A stretch of DNA of 53,664 bases from Bacillota bacterium (GTDB lineage: Bacteria; Bacillota; Clostridia; Christensenellales; Aristaeellaceae), in contig JAEWSC010000083.1 of NCBI GenBank assembly GCA_023398575.1, forward strand, positions 1 to 53,664, in the 5' to 3' direction. Shown here piece by piece: positions 23,335-30,407 of the stretch. The position numbers and the translations under genes were made by a program. Position 1 is the stretch's first letter. Every line of letters begins with the position of its first letter. A model generated the notes under the pieces. The model did not search any database, had not been told where the DNA came from, and saw only the letters and a program-made list of their open reading frames with translations.

Positions 23335-23352
23335 GATGCAGAGGATATCAAC

Positions 23353-24453
23353 ATGGCTGAATACAAAATATGCGTATATGCCATATGCAAAAACGAAAGC
23401 AAGTTTGTGGATCGCTGGATGGACTCCATGGGTGAGGCGGATCTGGTGGTGGTTACGGACACCGGTTCTACGGACGATACGGTAGAAAAGTTGAAAGCCA
23501 GGGGCGCACAGGTGTATATCGACGTGGTCAAGCCCTGGCGCTTTGACACGGCCAGGAACACCTCCCTGGGACATGTGCCGGAGGATGCGGATATTTGTGT
23601 TTGCACCGACCTGGATGAACTGTTTGAAGCAGGGTGGCGGGAAAAACTGGAGGCTGCCTGGCTATCCCATGCCAAGCAGGCCAAGTATATTTACAATTGG
23701 AGCCTGAAGGAAGATGGAACGCCTTATGTGCAGATGCATTATTCCAAGGTGCATTCAAGAAAAGGCTTTATCTGGCGTGATCCTGTGCATGAATGGCTGA
23801 GTTACAAAGGCGAAGAACCCAAGGTTACTGTGTTCGTAGAGGGTATGGTGCTCAATCATTATCCTGATCCGGTGAAATCGAGAGGTTCCTACCTGCCCTT
23901 GCTGGAGTTGGGCGTGGAGGAAAACCCGAAAAGCGATCGGCTTCGTTATTATCTTGGGCGCGAGTATATGTACAAAGGAGACTGGCAAAAGTGCATTGAT
24001 ACGCTAGGCGCCTACTTGAAGCTGCCTAACGCTACCTGGAATGAGGAACGCTGCGCCGCCATGCGCTGGATTGCCAAAGCCCATTACCAGCTGAAAAATA
24101 TCAGAGAAGCATATGCCTGGTATTACCGTGCCATTGCCGAGGCGCCGCATATGCGGGATGCATATGTAGAATGCGCAAAGATGGCCTATCAGCTTTCCGA
24201 TTGGCCCACAACGTTTTATATGGCGGAGGAAGCGCTAAAGATCAAGGAGCGGTCTGCAACGTATGTTAACATGGGATACTCTTGGGACTATACGCCACAC
24301 GACCTGGCAGCCATTGCTTGCTACCGGCTGGAGATGTATGAACGTGCGGCGGTGCATGCTCAGGAGGCTCTTTTATTGAGTCCCAACGACGAGCGGCTGA
24401 AAGGTAATCTGAAGCTGATACGGGACAAATGTAAAGAAAAAGTGCAGGCATAG
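23353..24453 (+). CDS. Family 2-like glycosyltransferase with TPR-like C-terminus (copy 2)
   Basis: A 366-residue paralogue of the preceding gene, colinear over its whole length. Shared blocks include YKICVYAICKNE, DTGSTD, PWRFDTARN, DLDE (here CTDLDELFEAGW), HPVHE-like DPVHEWLSY, and YLPLLEL with YYLGREYMYKGDW. The two arose by tandem duplication and then diverged, mostly in the acceptor-side loops and the C-terminal repeats. AGAGGA precedes the ATG. The pair may add successive sugars to one acceptor. The substrate is unknown, and no flagellin or S-layer gene is nearby. Confidence 0.84.
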   Translation: MAEYKICVYAICKNESKFVDRWMDSMGEADLVVVTDTGSTDDTVEKLKARGAQVYIDVVKPWRFDTARNTSLGHVPEDADICVCTDLDELFEAGWREKLEAAWLSHAKQAKYIYNWSLKEDGTPYVQMHYSKVHSRKGFIWRDPVHEWLSYKGEEPKVTVFVEGMVLNHYPDPVKSRGSYLPLLELGVEENPKSDRLRYYLGREYMYKGDWQKCIDTLGAYLKLPNATWNEERCAAMRWIAKAHYQLKNIREAYAWYYRAIAEAPHMRDAYVECAKMAYQLSDWPTTFYMAEEALKIKERSATYVNMGYSWDYTPHDLAAIACYRLEMYERAAVHAQEALLLSPNDERLKGNLKLIRDKCKEKVQA

Positions 24454-24484
24454 CCAATGCACACAATTTTTTCTTTAGAAAGGC

Positions 24485-24513
24485 TTGACATTTTTTCTGC
24501 ACAATGGTAACCT
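24485..24513 (+). promoter_or_regulatory. Promoter of the zinc-ribbon ABC operon leader
   Basis: TTGACA (24485-24490), 17-bp spacer, TAACCT (24508-24513). The -35 is perfect and the -10 poor. It would start a leader RNA of about 360 nt before the first ABC gene. Confidence 0.5.
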
Positions 24514-24574
24514 AAGCAAGGCTGATGAACAACAAAGCGCCTAAGAAATTATGAACGAAAGGAGGCACGGCTCA

Positions 24575-24694
24575 ATGACAACCAAATTTGCAATGACGAA
24601 CAGATTTGCAATGGCAATCGGTAGCGGGTATGCAAGCAGATTGGTAAACCGAGACCGTGTCTCTGCAGCGAATAACTTCATAATAGGCGCCTAG
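24575..24694 (+). CDS. 39-residue leader ORF upstream of zinc-ribbon ABC exporter
   Basis: A 39-codon frame whose ATG follows AAAGGAGG with suitable spacing. It starts MTTKFAMTNRFAMAIG, with a repeated FAM unit coded by a repeated TTTGCAATG, and ends NNFIIGA. There is no signal peptide or domain. It is followed by three hairpins, the last an intrinsic terminator, and then by the heterodimeric ABC exporter genes. In Bacillus subtilis the BmrB leader before the heterodimeric exporter bmrCD works by ribosome-mediated attenuation; the layout here is the same, though the sequence is unrelated as far as can be seen. Confidence 0.65.
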   Translation: MTTKFAMTNRFAMAIGSGYASRLVNRDRVSAANNFIIGA

Positions 24695-24704
24695 TGCTAA
24701 AAGA

Positions 24705-24744
24705 CGTGGGATGACGAAGCACTTGGTGCAAATGTCTGACCACG
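24705..24744 (+). other. Hairpin in ABC leader RNA
   Basis: Two nested short helices: 24705-24709 with 24740-24744, and 24719-24722 with 24726-24729. They lie just after the leader stop codon and could move with the ribosome. Confidence 0.35.
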
Positions 24745-24764
24745 CCATGATTGTCATCGAAATA

Positions 24765-24834
24765 GCAGGATATCCATGATAATGGATATTTGTGAGCTTT
24801 TTCACGGCGGGGTTGAGAAAATCCTGCCGTTTTT
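24765..24834 (+). terminator. Candidate attenuator before zinc-ribbon ABC operon
   Basis: A perfect 8-bp hairpin (24770-24777 with 24782-24789) is followed by a terminator (24804-24813 with 24821-24830, G-U pairs included, then five Ts). 24765-24771 can pair with 24821-24827 in the terminator's 3' arm, giving a mutually exclusive antiterminator. The start codon of the first ABC gene lies 48 nt further on. Confidence 0.65.
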
Positions 24835-24881
24835 GTATGCAAAAATCCACCTGGGGTAACCATCATAAGGAGAATAATGCC

Positions 24882-27143
24882 ATGAAAACCCACATTCCCG
24901 AGTACATGCTGTCCGCCTTTGAAGCCCAGGGCATCGATACCAAAAAGCTTGTCTATGCCATACACACCGATATGGCAATGGATGGGAGCCATGCGGATAC
25001 CTATGCCGCAGTGGACAGCGAACGCCTTTACATCCTCTATGGTTTGGAAAAGGTGGTCAAGATCACAGGTGCGCGAAGGATTGTATCCGCCTATGAATTA
25101 AGCAGTATGGATACCTTTGTGCTCAAAGACCTGGGCGAGATGAATAGTGAAAGACTTTTATCTACCGGCCGCCTGTTCAGTGAAAAGGATGGGGAAGCAA
25201 AGGTCCTCATGCTGTTTTCCGTAGGATACTTGTCTTACGTGGAGCGGTTGATCAAGGCTGTGAAAAACATCCGCGAAGGGATTGACCCATTGACGGAGAT
25301 TCTGGTGGATGAGGAACTGTTCTGCCCCAAGTGCGGCACACGCTACCCTGAGCCGGAGCGCAAGCTTTGCCCCAAATGTATGGACAAAAAATCCATCACC
25401 ATGCGTCTTATGGGTTTCTTTAAGAACTATTGGCGCAAGGTGTTGGTTGTTTTTCTGGTGATGCTGGCTAGCACGGCATTTGCCATCGTTACACCGTATG
25501 TCAGTTCCAAAATGCTATTTGACGAAGTGCTGACAGATGGCGGAAAGTACTATGGCATGGTGTTTGGGATTGTAGCCATGATTTTTTTGGTAAGGGCACT
25601 GGGCGTAGGCATGAACATGCTGTACGGCTATCTGCTGGCCCACACGATGCCATGGATCATCTATGACCTGAAGGTCAAAATTTTTGAAGCCATGCAGCGG
25701 CTGTCCGTAGGCTTTTACACCTCCAAGCGTACCGGCGCACTGATGAACCGTGTCAACAAAGACGCTACCAACATCTACTGGTTCTTTGTGGATGGGCTGC
25801 CCTATGTGATCATCAATGTGCTGACCTTTGCTGGCGTAATCACGCTTATGTGCCTTCTGAATACCACTTTGGCTGCCATATGCCTGGTGGTAATGCCTGT
25901 TGCGGTTATCATGTTCCGTATTCTGTGGAGCATCTTCCGCCGTTTTCACCACAAAAACTGGGTGTATGGATCGCAGCTTAACGCTATGGTGTCCGACTCC
26001 GTTAACGGCCAGCGGGTCATCAAGGCCTTTGCCAGGGAAGATGATGAAACAAACAGATTTATGGATATAGGCAACAAGCAGGCAGGTGTGGATGCCGCAT
26101 CGCTGAATGTGGGTTTTACAGCCTTTCCGCTCATTTATCTGTTTATGTTCTTAGGCCAGGTGGCCGTTACCATAGTAGGCGGCATGATGGTCATCAGAAA
26201 TGAAATCACCGTCGGTACGCTGATCACCTTTATTGCCTATCTGCAAATGCTTTACGGGCCGCTGGAGTTCATGTCCTGGGTATCCAACTGGTGGGCCCGC
26301 TGTGTAGACGCCGCCCAGCGAGTGTTTGAGATCATCGACGCCAAGCCCGATGTGGCCGAACCTGAGAACCCGGTGAATCTTGATGATTTTGCGGGCCGCA
26401 TTGATGTAAGCAACGTATGGTTCGAGTATGACCCGGCCACCCCGATTTTGAAGGGCATCGACCTACATGTGGAGGCTGGCAAGATGCTGGGCATCGTGGG
26501 CAAAACCGGTGCAGGCAAATCCACCCTGGCTAACCTGATCGCTAGGCTATACGATGTAAACCAGGGAAGCGTGAAGATTGACGGCGTGGATGTACGGGAG
26601 CTGTCGCTGAAAATGCTGCGCAGCAATATTGGCATCGTCTCCCAGGATATTTATCTGTTCATCGGTACCATTGCTGACAACATCCGCTATGCCAATCCCA
26701 AAGCAACCATTGAGGATGTGATTCGGGCAGCAAAGGCAGCCTCCGCTCATGAGTTCATCATGAATCTGCCCGACGGATATGAAACTAGGGTCGGTGCTGG
26801 TGGCCAGGACCTTTCTGGCGGTGAAAAGCAGCGGTTGTCTATTGCACGTACCATTATCCAGAATCCTAAAATTCTGATTCTGGATGAAGCTACTGCTGCC
26901 ATGGACACTGAAACGGAGGGAAACATTCAAAAGGCCCTCTCCAAACTGCAAAAGGGCCGCACCACCATTTCTATCGCTCACCGCCTTTCCACCTTGCGTG
27001 ATGCCGATAGCCTGGCGGTAATCAGCGAAGGCAAGGTTGTGGAAAGCGGAACCCATGCGGAACTGATTGCCAAGAAGGGCGAGTACTACAAGCTGTATAA
27101 CATTCAGATGGAGGGGCTCAAGGTCATCTCCATGGAGGGCTGA
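24882..27143 (+). CDS. ABC half-transporter with N-terminal zinc ribbon
   Basis: A 753-residue exporter half with an unusual N-terminus: residues 1-145 form a soluble, PH-like domain, and residues 148-167 form a zinc ribbon (CPKCG, 15 residues, CPKC). Then comes a type I ABC exporter membrane domain with six helices (about 185-465) and an ATPase domain: Walker A GKTGAGKST, signature LSGGEKQRLS, Walker B ILILDEATAAMD, H-loop IAHRLST. AAGGAG lies 8 nt before the ATG. It most likely pairs with the similar protein encoded at 27799. In some proteobacteria such ABC/DUF1854 sets are annotated as linked to cyanophycin metabolism; nothing here points to that polymer. Confidence 0.9.
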   Translation: MKTHIPEYMLSAFEAQGIDTKKLVYAIHTDMAMDGSHADTYAAVDSERLYILYGLEKVVKITGARRIVSAYELSSMDTFVLKDLGEMNSERLLSTGRLFSEKDGEAKVLMLFSVGYLSYVERLIKAVKNIREGIDPLTEILVDEELFCPKCGTRYPEPERKLCPKCMDKKSITMRLMGFFKNYWRKVLVVFLVMLASTAFAIVTPYVSSKMLFDEVLTDGGKYYGMVFGIVAMIFLVRALGVGMNMLYGYLLAHTMPWIIYDLKVKIFEAMQRLSVGFYTSKRTGALMNRVNKDATNIYWFFVDGLPYVIINVLTFAGVITLMCLLNTTLAAICLVVMPVAVIMFRILWSIFRRFHHKNWVYGSQLNAMVSDSVNGQRVIKAFAREDDETNRFMDIGNKQAGVDAASLNVGFTAFPLIYLFMFLGQVAVTIVGGMMVIRNEITVGTLITFIAYLQMLYGPLEFMSWVSNWWARCVDAAQRVFEIIDAKPDVAEPENPVNLDDFAGRIDVSNVWFEYDPATPILKGIDLHVEAGKMLGIVGKTGAGKSTLANLIARLYDVNQGSVKIDGVDVRELSLKMLRSNIGIVSQDIYLFIGTIADNIRYANPKATIEDVIRAAKAASAHEFIMNLPDGYETRVGAGGQDLSGGEKQRLSIARTIIQNPKILILDEATAAMDTETEGNIQKALSKLQKGRTTISIAHRLSTLRDADSLAVISEGKVVESGTHAELIAKKGEYYKLYNIQMEGLKVISMEG

Positions 27144-27192
27144 TGGTTTTACCAGCCTGACCATTTGATAAAGAATATGGAGGATCAAACGT

Positions 27193-27738
27193 ATGCAAAC
27201 CGTTGTGACAAGCACTATGCAAAGTCTTTCAGACGCCGTTGATATTGGGTTTCTGGAATTGAAGGAAACGCAATTCTATAAAACCCCCGGCGGGTTTACG
27301 GCACTTAAGTACAAAGGTAATGAATACAAGCGTATCAGCCTGCGGCGTGCGCTGCCCTTAGGTGATCCCAGCAGCTATATCTCCGTGGCCGACCATGAAA
27401 ACAAGGAGATCGGCATTATCCATCGCCTTTCCGAGCTTTCAGGCGAGCAGCTGCAAATTGTGCTGGAGGAACTGGACCGCAGGTATTATTGCCCGGAGGT
27501 TTTTGAGATCAAATCCATCAAGGATAAGCTGGGCTATGTCTACATGGAAATGGTCATTGGCGGCAAGGATGGCAAAACGGATAAGACTTGTGCCGTCAAG
27601 GATGTGAACCGAAACATCCGCATGCTCAAAAATGAGAAGCTAATTATTTTTGATGTGGATGGAAACCGGTATATCATCCCTTCTCTGGAAGGGCTGGACA
27701 AAAAGAGCCTGAAACGCTTGGAGCCCTATTTGTTCTAA
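27193..27738 (+). CDS. DUF1854-family protein
   Basis: A 181-residue soluble protein between two ABC half-transporter genes. It resembles DUF1854: an N-terminal strand region with FYKTPGGFTALKYKGNEYKRISLRRALPL (cited by position 24-52, key residues G, Y, R), DPSSYISVADHENKEIGII, LDRRYYCPEV and IRMLKNEKLIIFDVDGNRYIIP near 140-162. The family's usual place is beside exactly this kind of transporter, so it is probably an accessory or regulatory subunit. No catalytic motif is visible. The ATG follows GGAGGATCAAACG after the first ABC stop, and the next gene starts 60 bp downstream. Confidence 0.82.
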   Translation: MQTVVTSTMQSLSDAVDIGFLELKETQFYKTPGGFTALKYKGNEYKRISLRRALPLGDPSSYISVADHENKEIGIIHRLSELSGEQLQIVLEELDRRYYCPEVFEIKSIKDKLGYVYMEMVIGGKDGKTDKTCAVKDVNRNIRMLKNEKLIIFDVDGNRYIIPSLEGLDKKSLKRLEPYLF

Positions 27739-27798
27739 TAGGTTCTGCACATCCAAATTTGCAAACTCCATCTTTCGACCGGTTAGGAGTTGATTGTT

Positions 27799-29961
27799 AT
27801 GAAAGCCTATACCTTTCCTTATGATTTAGGGCTGGATATGAAGCCTGGCAAAGGCGAGCTTCAGTTTGACGAACAGGGGAATATTGCTGTCTTGTGGCAG
27901 GGAGCAAGGACGGACAGCTTTTCCGCCGAAAACGTCAAGGAAGCTGCCGTTATTGCGGGCGTCGGCTGCGGCTTGATGTTTGTTACCATGACCGATGATA
28001 CCGATAAGGTGCTTTGCCGCTTTTCCATGTCGGGGCTTAAGGAAGCGGGAGAGTTCTGTAAGGTGGTCAATTACTTTGTGCAGACAAAGATCGCCATGAT
28101 TCCCGATGAAAAGGAAGTGCACTATTGCCAAAAATGCGGCAGGCCCTTAGTGGAGGGTATGAATGTATGCCTGTTCTGCTATAACAAGCGTAGCCTTTTG
28201 AAACGTGCATTTGGGCTGCTCAAGCCCCACGCCAAAAAGATGCTCACGTCTCAGTTGTGGCTGACGGTATCTTCTGTCCTGTTCGTATTGGCGCCGCTTT
28301 TCAGCCGCTTTTTGATTGATGATTATCTCACGCCACGCACAGGCACTTTTGCGAATGTGCTTATTCTGGGCCTTGGGATGCTTGCAGCCAGGGCAATGGG
28401 CGAAGTGATATTCATCTTAAGCGCCAGAGTGTATAATAAGGCTACCATTGGCTTTGCCAATGACCTTCGTACCAAGACCTATGACAAGCTGCAAAAGCTG
28501 TCCATGACATCCCTTGCCAAACGTACCCCCGGTGATTTGATTCGCAGGATCATGGAGGATACGACAACTATCAAGGATTTTATGGCCGATGCCGGGCGCT
28601 GGGCGGTGGAGCAGAGCATTGTTTTTGTCGTGGTCATGACCATACTGCTGCTTACCAACCCTGGGCTGACATTGCTTGTCTTTTTGCCGGTACCCATTGT
28701 GATGGTTGCGCTTTCACAGTTTTGGAAGTTCATTCGCAACCGTTACGAGCGCCAATGGCGCAAAAACTCACAAAGCCAGTCGATCTTGCATGACATTATT
28801 CGCGGCATCCGCACGGTGAAGGCGTTTGGCAATGAAGAAATAGAGATTGCCAAATTCTCTAAGGTGACACGGGAGCTGGCTCAAGTGCAATCCAGTAACG
28901 AAGTCTTGTGGTCGCTTTTGTTCCCAAGCATCACCTTCTTTACCGGTATCGGAGAGTTCCTGGTGTTGTACTTCGGTGGCAAGGGGATACTGGATGGCAC
29001 CATGAGCATTGGTGTTTTGAACCAGTTCGTTATGTATATCGCCTTTATCTACGCCCCGCTGCGCTGGCTGGTCTCCTTCCCGCGCTGGTTGGCCGATGCG
29101 ATGACCTCCATGGTAAAGGTGTTTGAAATCTTGGATGAGGAACCTGATATTGCTGAAAAGGATAGTGCCAACAATGTACCCATCTCAGGCAATGTAGCCT
29201 TTGACAGCGTGACCTTCGGCTACAAATCCTATGAGCCGGTTTTGAAGGATGTGAGCCTTACGATTAATCCCGGCGAGATGGTGGGTATCGTGGGCCGCTC
29301 CGGCACAGGCAAGTCAACCCTCATCAACATGCTCATGCGCCTGTATGATCCCAATACTGGAAAGATTTCTATCAACGGGGCCGATTTGCGGGAAATGTCG
29401 CCCAGGCACCTGCACGAGAATATTGGCGTGGTGTTTCAGGATTCCTTCCTGTTCGCCGGTACGATTTACGACAACATAGCCTACGGCAAGCCCAGTGCAA
29501 CGCCAGAAGAAGTGATTGCCGCATGCAAGGCTGCCAATGCCCATGATTTCATCATGCAGACAGCCGATGGTTACAACACGCTGCTGGGTGAGGGTGGACA
29601 CACCATCTCAGGCGGTGAGCGGCAGCGGCTTTCCATCGCCAGGGCTATCATCAAAAATCCGGATGTGCTGATTTTGGATGAAGCCACCAGTTCATTGGAT
29701 GTGGAAACCGAATCCGCCATTCAAGAAAGCTTGAATAACCTGACAAAAGGCCGTACCACAGTAGCCATCGCCCACAGGCTTTCCACCCTAAGAAGCGCGG
29801 ACCGGCTGATTGTGCTGGATAAGGGTAAGGTGGCCGAGGCAGGTACGCATGTGGAGCTTTTAAAGAAAAAGGGTATCTACTACAAGCTCGTCATGGCACA
29901 GCGGCAGACAAGCAAGCTGGCAAAGGAGGAGCAGCCGGAAAACATGAGTGTCGCAGGGTAA
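27799..29961 (+). CDS. ABC half-transporter with N-terminal zinc ribbon
   Basis: A 720-residue partner of the protein at 24882. Residues 1-105 are a soluble domain, then a zinc ribbon YCQKCG ... CLFCYNK near 112-132, six membrane helices (about 150-430), and an ATPase with GRSGTGKST, ISGGERQRLS, VLILDEATSSLD and IAHRLST. Both ATPase sites look complete, unlike many heterodimeric exporters where one is degenerate. ATG 27799 follows TTAGGAG; a TTG at 27790 overlaps that site. The operon ends at a strong terminator. The substrate is unknown; drug, peptide or lipid export is possible. Confidence 0.9.
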   Translation: MKAYTFPYDLGLDMKPGKGELQFDEQGNIAVLWQGARTDSFSAENVKEAAVIAGVGCGLMFVTMTDDTDKVLCRFSMSGLKEAGEFCKVVNYFVQTKIAMIPDEKEVHYCQKCGRPLVEGMNVCLFCYNKRSLLKRAFGLLKPHAKKMLTSQLWLTVSSVLFVLAPLFSRFLIDDYLTPRTGTFANVLILGLGMLAARAMGEVIFILSARVYNKATIGFANDLRTKTYDKLQKLSMTSLAKRTPGDLIRRIMEDTTTIKDFMADAGRWAVEQSIVFVVVMTILLLTNPGLTLLVFLPVPIVMVALSQFWKFIRNRYERQWRKNSQSQSILHDIIRGIRTVKAFGNEEIEIAKFSKVTRELAQVQSSNEVLWSLLFPSITFFTGIGEFLVLYFGGKGILDGTMSIGVLNQFVMYIAFIYAPLRWLVSFPRWLADAMTSMVKVFEILDEEPDIAEKDSANNVPISGNVAFDSVTFGYKSYEPVLKDVSLTINPGEMVGIVGRSGTGKSTLINMLMRLYDPNTGKISINGADLREMSPRHLHENIGVVFQDSFLFAGTIYDNIAYGKPSATPEEVIAACKAANAHDFIMQTADGYNTLLGEGGHTISGGERQRLSIARAIIKNPDVLILDEATSSLDVETESAIQESLNNLTKGRTTVAIAHRLSTLRSADRLIVLDKGKVAEAGTHVELLKKKGIYYKLVMAQRQTSKLAKEEQPENMSVAG

Positions 29962-29972
29962 TGAATCAAAAC

Positions 29973-30012
29973 AGCAGCCGTGAAGCAATGTGATGCCGTA
30001 CGGCTGCTTTTT
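29973..30012 (+). terminator. Intrinsic terminator after ABC/DUF1854 operon
   Basis: Perfect 9-bp stem (29973-29981 with 30000-30008), 18-nt loop, then Ts to 30012. Confidence 0.82.
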
Positions 30013-30136
30013 ACTTTATCTATCATAGAGCAGCGCATATCAGCAATAGCGCAATCACAGGTGGGAGAATCTATGCTGTAATAATCTCTTTGGACATGTC
30101 ATTCGATCATTAACACAGATTATTGAAAGCATCTAA

Positions 30137-30156
30137 ATCGTTTTTATACAAACGAT
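30137..30156. repeat. Inverted repeat in the gap before cellobiose phosphorylase
   Basis: Two perfect 7-bp arms (30137-30143 and 30150-30156) 6 nt apart. It lies about 150 bp upstream of the predicted promoter. The rest of 30013-30300 holds no gene that can be supported. Confidence 0.35.
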
Positions 30157-30301
30157 AACTACTTTCTAATCTCCATTGATGAAAACCGCAGTGATAAACA
30201 AGAGTACATACAAGAATGTCGATTCAGGTGGAATATAGGACATTTGTAACGGTTGTGTGTATGGGATAATACACTTTTTAGAATTTGTGGTGTATACCTA
30301 C

Positions 30302-30330
30302 TTGCATTTAGATGATTTTCGCGGTATGAT
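30302..30330 (+). promoter_or_regulatory. Promoter of the cellobiose phosphorylase gene
   Basis: TTGCAT (30302-30307), 17-bp spacer, TATGAT (30325-30330). The start of transcription near 30337 gives a leader of about 70 nt. Confidence 0.65.
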
Positions 30331-30364
30331 GCTATCAGGAGTGTGGCAGAAGTCTGTCAATATT

Positions 30365-30378
30365 CGAAAACGATTTCG
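30365..30378. promoter_or_regulatory. LacI-family/cre-like operator in the leader of the phosphorylase gene
   Basis: The 14-bp near-palindrome CGAAAACGATTTCG has the central CG and flanking A/T arms typical of LacI/GalR-family operators, including cre sites. It lies about 30 nt after the predicted transcription start and 30 nt before the ATG, a position suited to a roadblock repressor. Confidence 0.5.
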
Positions 30379-30407
30379 TACTTCATAGAATCGGAGGCTG
30401 CGCAGCA

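Noticed and set aside
27193..27738. Link of the DUF1854/ABC operon to cyanophycin metabolism
   Set aside because: No cyanophycin synthetase, cyanophycinase or isoaspartyl dipeptidase gene is in the window, so the proteobacterial label was not transferred.
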